A stretch of 9,471 nucleotides of DNA from Candidatus Omnitrophota bacterium (GTDB lineage: Bacteria > Omnitrophota > Gorgyraeia > Aquiviventales > Aquiviventaceae), in assembly GCA_016198915.1 (NCBI GenBank), contig JACQHS010000140.1:1-9471 (forward strand), read 5' to 3'. Position 1 is the stretch's first letter, and the number at the start of each line of letters is the position of its first letter. This document shows positions 7,498 to 9,471 of this stretch, piece by piece. The translations under genes were made by a program, and so were the position numbers. Below the pieces are notes generated by a model. The model searched no databases. It was not told the origin of the DNA and saw only the letters and a program-made list of their open reading frames with translations.

Positions 7498-8275
7498 TCT
7501 CTCCGTCCCGCACGGGTAATTGGCAGATCTCGAGGACCAGCTGTTCGACCGCCAGCCGCGGAATCACCGCGCTGCGCTTGGCGTTGGCATCCAGCTGCCA
7601 ACAGCGCTGCAACAACACCTGCAGAGCGTTCAGCGGGCGATCCCCCACCTCTGACTGCAGGCGCTGAACCTGCCAGGGACGGATGCCGCTCACATCGGCG
7701 ATGTGCGCCGCCCCGTGGCCGGCGTCCAGCAAGCGCCGGATCATCACCCACCGCTGCAATTGCCACGCGACGAGCCCCAACAGTTCGAGCGGCTCCTTCC
7801 CATGGACGAGCTGATCGTGCACCGCCAAGAGAGCTTCGGTTGCGTCGCGGCGGCCCAGGGCATCCAGCAGCGCAAACGGCTTCACCGCCGGAACATCACG
7901 AGCCGGAAACTGCTCAACGGCGATCACGGCATTCGCCTGACGTTGAAACGGGGCCAGCGGATGTCGTCCGCCCAGCTCCTCGTCGACCAGCAGCACCACG
8001 CAGGCGGTCTGGGCGATCGCCTGGGCATGATGCGCAAGGGCCTGCACGCAGTCCGCGGACAGCCGCTGGGCGCGGTCCACCACGATCAGCCGCGCCGGGC
8101 TGGCGGCGGGACGCTGGCGGCAGAGGGCAACCAGATCCGCGGAGCGCACCGCTGAACCGTCGAGGTCATGCCGATCGAGGGTGGTAACGCGCAGCGAGCG
8201 TTCGAACTCTTGGAGGCGCGACAGCTTGCGGGCCCGGTCAGGACCCAGGAAGAGGTGTAACCCCGTGTGCGACAT
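7433..8275 (-). CDS. holA: DNA polymerase III delta subunit (clamp loader)
   Basis: The delta subunit opens the beta sliding clamp within the clamp-loader complex. The protein has 280 residues, shorter than the usual 330-345. It starts with HLFLGPDRARKLSRL, the family's degenerate N-terminal AAA+ start without a functional Walker A. It continues with RLIVVDRAQRLSADCVQAL and ACVVLLVDEELG (domain I strands), then the helical C-terminal part FALLDALGRRDATEALLAV, HGKEPLELLGLVAWQLQRW and SGIRPWQVQRLQSEV, typical of delta. Homology ends around LEICQLPV; the last 22 or so residues (basic and Gly-rich) are read through the antisense of rpsT. The gene follows lptE by 23 bp, the lptE-holA order seen in many Gram-negatives. 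The ATG at 8275 has no clear Shine-Dalgarno sequence. Sequence identity is probably low, so the call rests on pattern and context. Confidence 0.86.
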   Translation of the reverse strand: MSHTGLHLFLGPDRARKLSRLQEFERSLRVTTLDRHDLDGSAVRSADLVALCRQRPAASPARLIVVDRAQRLSADCVQALAHHAQAIAQTACVVLLVDEELGGRHPLAPFQRQANAVIAVEQFPARDVPAVKPFALLDALGRRDATEALLAVHDQLVHGKEPLELLGLVAWQLQRWVMIRRLLDAGHGAAHIADVSGIRPWQVQRLQSEVGDRPLNALQVLLQRCWQLDANAKRSAVIPRLAVEQLVLEICQLPVRDGEIRASSGGARGGTYSGRRYCGE

Positions 8276-8298
8276 GGAGGGAACGATTTAGATTTGTG

Positions 8299-8865
8299 TT
8301 ACCAGCTCTCGACGGAGCGCTCGACGATGCGGCGGGCCAGGTCGGTCCGAGCGCGGCTCAAGGCAGAGGTTTCGCTCTCGGCGTTGGCGCCCGTGGCGAA
8401 GTACGTGGTGTCGCCGGTCAGCCTCGACTCCTCCCAGAGCACGGTGTTCGTGGTCTGGTCGATAAACCGAAGATTCACCACGATGTTCAAACGCCACTCT
8501 TCGACTTGCTGCGAGGCATCGAACCGAAGCGGATCGCGGCGGAACTCCAGTAACTCCCCTTCCAAGCGGCAGTCCGCCCGCTCGGCGCGGGCCGGGCGCA
8601 GCAGCCCGGTGAACTGGTAGCGGTTGATCACCTCATTGGTGAGATCGACCTCCATCCCGTGGCGGTAGATGGGAAACTGCTGCTGGTTGGTGGGCAGCAC
8701 GGTGAGGTCGATTTTGTTGACGAATGGCTTGACGTAGATGGTCTTGAGATGGGACGCCAGACCGGGACGTGTGGTGTAGCCGCAACCGGAGATGAGAAGA
8801 TAGAAGATAGAAGGAAGAAGGAGGAAGGAGGAGCGCAGCGTATTGGCGGTTTGACGGCGGAGCAT
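8299..8865 (-). CDS. lptE: LPS assembly lipoprotein LptE
   Basis: LptE is an outer-membrane lipoprotein that plugs the LptD barrel and helps insert LPS into the outer leaflet. The protein has 188 residues from the ATG at 8865, which lies 2 bp after the stop of the bamD gene; the open frame extends upstream but would overlap bamD. The N-terminus is a lipoprotein signal (SSFLLLPSIFYLLISGC, lipobox ISGC, lipidated C28) followed by the typical CGYTTRPG. The mature part begins with TIYVKPFVNKID, then LTNEVINRY, LEGELLEFRRDP and WRLNIVVNLRFIDQTTNTVLWEESRLTGDTTYF, the alpha/beta LptE (RlpB) fold pattern, and ends with a helix RTDLARRIVERSVESW. Most of the signal peptide core is encoded by an unusual purine/pyrimidine tract. 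The adjacent holA and bamD fit an envelope and housekeeping operon. Confidence 0.9.
   Translation of the reverse strand: MLRRQTANTLRSSFLLLPSIFYLLISGCGYTTRPGLASHLKTIYVKPFVNKIDLTVLPTNQQQFPIYRHGMEVDLTNEVINRYQFTGLLRPARAERADCRLEGELLEFRRDPLRFDASQQVEEWRLNIVVNLRFIDQTTNTVLWEESRLTGDTTYFATGANAESETSALSRARTDLARRIVERSVESW
8788..8833. repeat. Polypurine/polypyrimidine tract in the lptE signal peptide
   Basis: The plus strand is almost pure A/G over 46 bases, with T only at 8793, 8801 and 8808 and an unbroken 25-base purine run at 8809-8833. It includes tandem GAAGATA units (AGAAGATAGAAGATAGAAGG) and then AAGGAGG-like units. In lptE (minus strand) the pyrimidine strand encodes Phe, Leu, Ser and Ile codons of the signal peptide, which partly explains the composition, but the regular short-period repetition is beyond what the protein requires. 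Confidence 0.75.
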
Positions 8866-8867
8866 GC

Positions 8868-9471
8868 TTACAGCTTCTGCTCGAGGATTTCGATGCGGGC
8901 CGCAGCCTTGGGCGCCCAAGAGGTGTGGGCGTACGCATCCACGATGGCCGCGTAGTAGACCCGTGCGGAGGCCGGCCGCCGCCGCTGTTCATAGAACTGG
9001 GCGACCTGCCATTCGTGCTGCGCTCGGCGCTCCTTCAAGTCCCCGAGGCGGCTGCGCGCATCGTCGGCCAGCTCTCCCGAGGGATAGGTGCGCACAAAGG
9101 TTTCCAGCTCGCGGATCGCCAGATCCGTCGGCGACGGATCGTAGCCCGGCCGAAAGGTGCCCTTGAGGCTCGCCATCGCAATCTGATAGCGCGCGTCATC
9201 CACAAGCGGGGAGTCGGGATAGCGCGAGATGACCTGCTCGAGGGCGCCGACGGCGGCCTCGTAGTCTTTCAGCGCCAGATGTGCTAGGCCCAGCTTGTAC
9301 TGGGCGAGCTGGCCATGCTCGCTGAAGGGCCCGTCCTCCACGATCGCCTGGAAAATCTCCACCGCCTTGTCGCGGGCGGGCAGCACGGCCGCGGTGCCAA
9401 AAATCTTCCGCTTTTTCCCGGCCAGAAACTCGTTGCCGATCTGATATTCCCGCTGGAGAATTTCCTCGAAC
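8868..9471 (-). CDS. bamD: Outer membrane assembly lipoprotein BamD-type TPR protein, C-terminal part (start beyond the right edge)
   Basis: BamD is the TPR lipoprotein of the BAM complex that inserts beta-barrel proteins into the outer membrane. The last 200 residues are present and the frame is open to the window edge (FEEILQREYQIGNEFLAGKK...). TPR-like helical pairs are visible: AVEIFQAIVEDGPFSEHGQL, AQYKLGLAHLALKDYEAAV, ALEQVISRYPDSPLVDDARY and AIRELETFVRTYPSGELADD. The ending matches BamD: DDARSRLGDLKERRAQHEW followed by QVAQFYEQRRRPASARVYY and a final helix. The signal peptide and lipid-attachment Cys would lie outside. A GTG at 9386 is only an internal Val codon. Alternative: a CpoB/YbgF-like TPR protein, but the ERRAQHEWQVAQFYEQR segment favours BamD. 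The stop is 2 bp from the lptE start. Confidence 0.85.
   Translation of the reverse strand, partial: FEEILQREYQIGNEFLAGKKRKIFGTAAVLPARDKAVEIFQAIVEDGPFSEHGQLAQYKLGLAHLALKDYEAAVGALEQVISRYPDSPLVDDARYQIAMASLKGTFRPGYDPSPTDLAIRELETFVRTYPSGELADDARSRLGDLKERRAQHEWQVAQFYEQRRRPASARVYYAAIVDAYAHTSWAPKAAARIEILEQKL

Noticed and set aside
7507..7516. Possible terminator hairpin CCCG-CA-CGGG after rpsT
   Set aside because: The stem is only 4 bp with a 2-base loop and no T-run follows; it lies inside the holA coding sequence.

Overview
The window looks like an ordinary chromosomal housekeeping region from a high-GC (about 60% or more by eye), Gram-negative-type (diderm) bacterium. An LptE-type lipoprotein and a BamD-type lipoprotein imply an outer membrane with LPS. 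A standard bacterial SecA, RF2 and S20 show it is bacterial. Protein style and gene order suggest an uncultured deep-branching lineage such as Omnitrophota, Nitrospirota or relatives. That placement is inference only. I see no phage, transposase, CRISPR, toxin-antitoxin, rRNA or tRNA signal.

Almost everything is read from the minus strand, so in transcription order the layout runs from right to left. At the right edge are bamD (partial, 9471-8868), lptE (8865-8299) and holA (8275-7433), closely packed: two outer-membrane biogenesis lipoproteins followed by the delta subunit of the DNA polymerase III clamp loader. The only plus-strand gene, rpsT (7237-7497), converges on and overlaps the 3' end of holA. 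It diverges from murJ across a 35-bp gap. Then follow murJ (7201-5624), a shortened uvrC (5669-4374), a small MGMT-type gene (4377-4057), a membrane HAMP-GAF-HD-GYP signalling protein (4037-2556), prfB (2506-1369, with a programmed +1 frameshift), a small exported protein of unknown function (1363-800) and the 5' part of secA (713-1, running off the window).

The genes serve envelope construction (BamD, LptE, MurJ, SecA), translation (S20, RF2), DNA replication and repair (HolA, UvrC, MGMT-like) and c-di-GMP signalling (HD-GYP). Overlaps of 46 bp (murJ/uvrC) and 4 bp (uvrC/MGMT, ATGA) and short gaps elsewhere make a multi-gene transcript from murJ towards secA plausible.

I did not find a new multi-gene system. 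The points most worth a second look are: a UvrC lacking both the usual central segment and the C-terminal HhH domain; an 8-bp tandem repeat inserted in frame just before the active-site Cys of the MGMT-like protein; a short hairpin holding the rpsT Shine-Dalgarno sequence, mirrored on the opposite strand towards murJ; the canonical RF2 frameshift site; and a lower-GC exported gene lying between prfB and secA.
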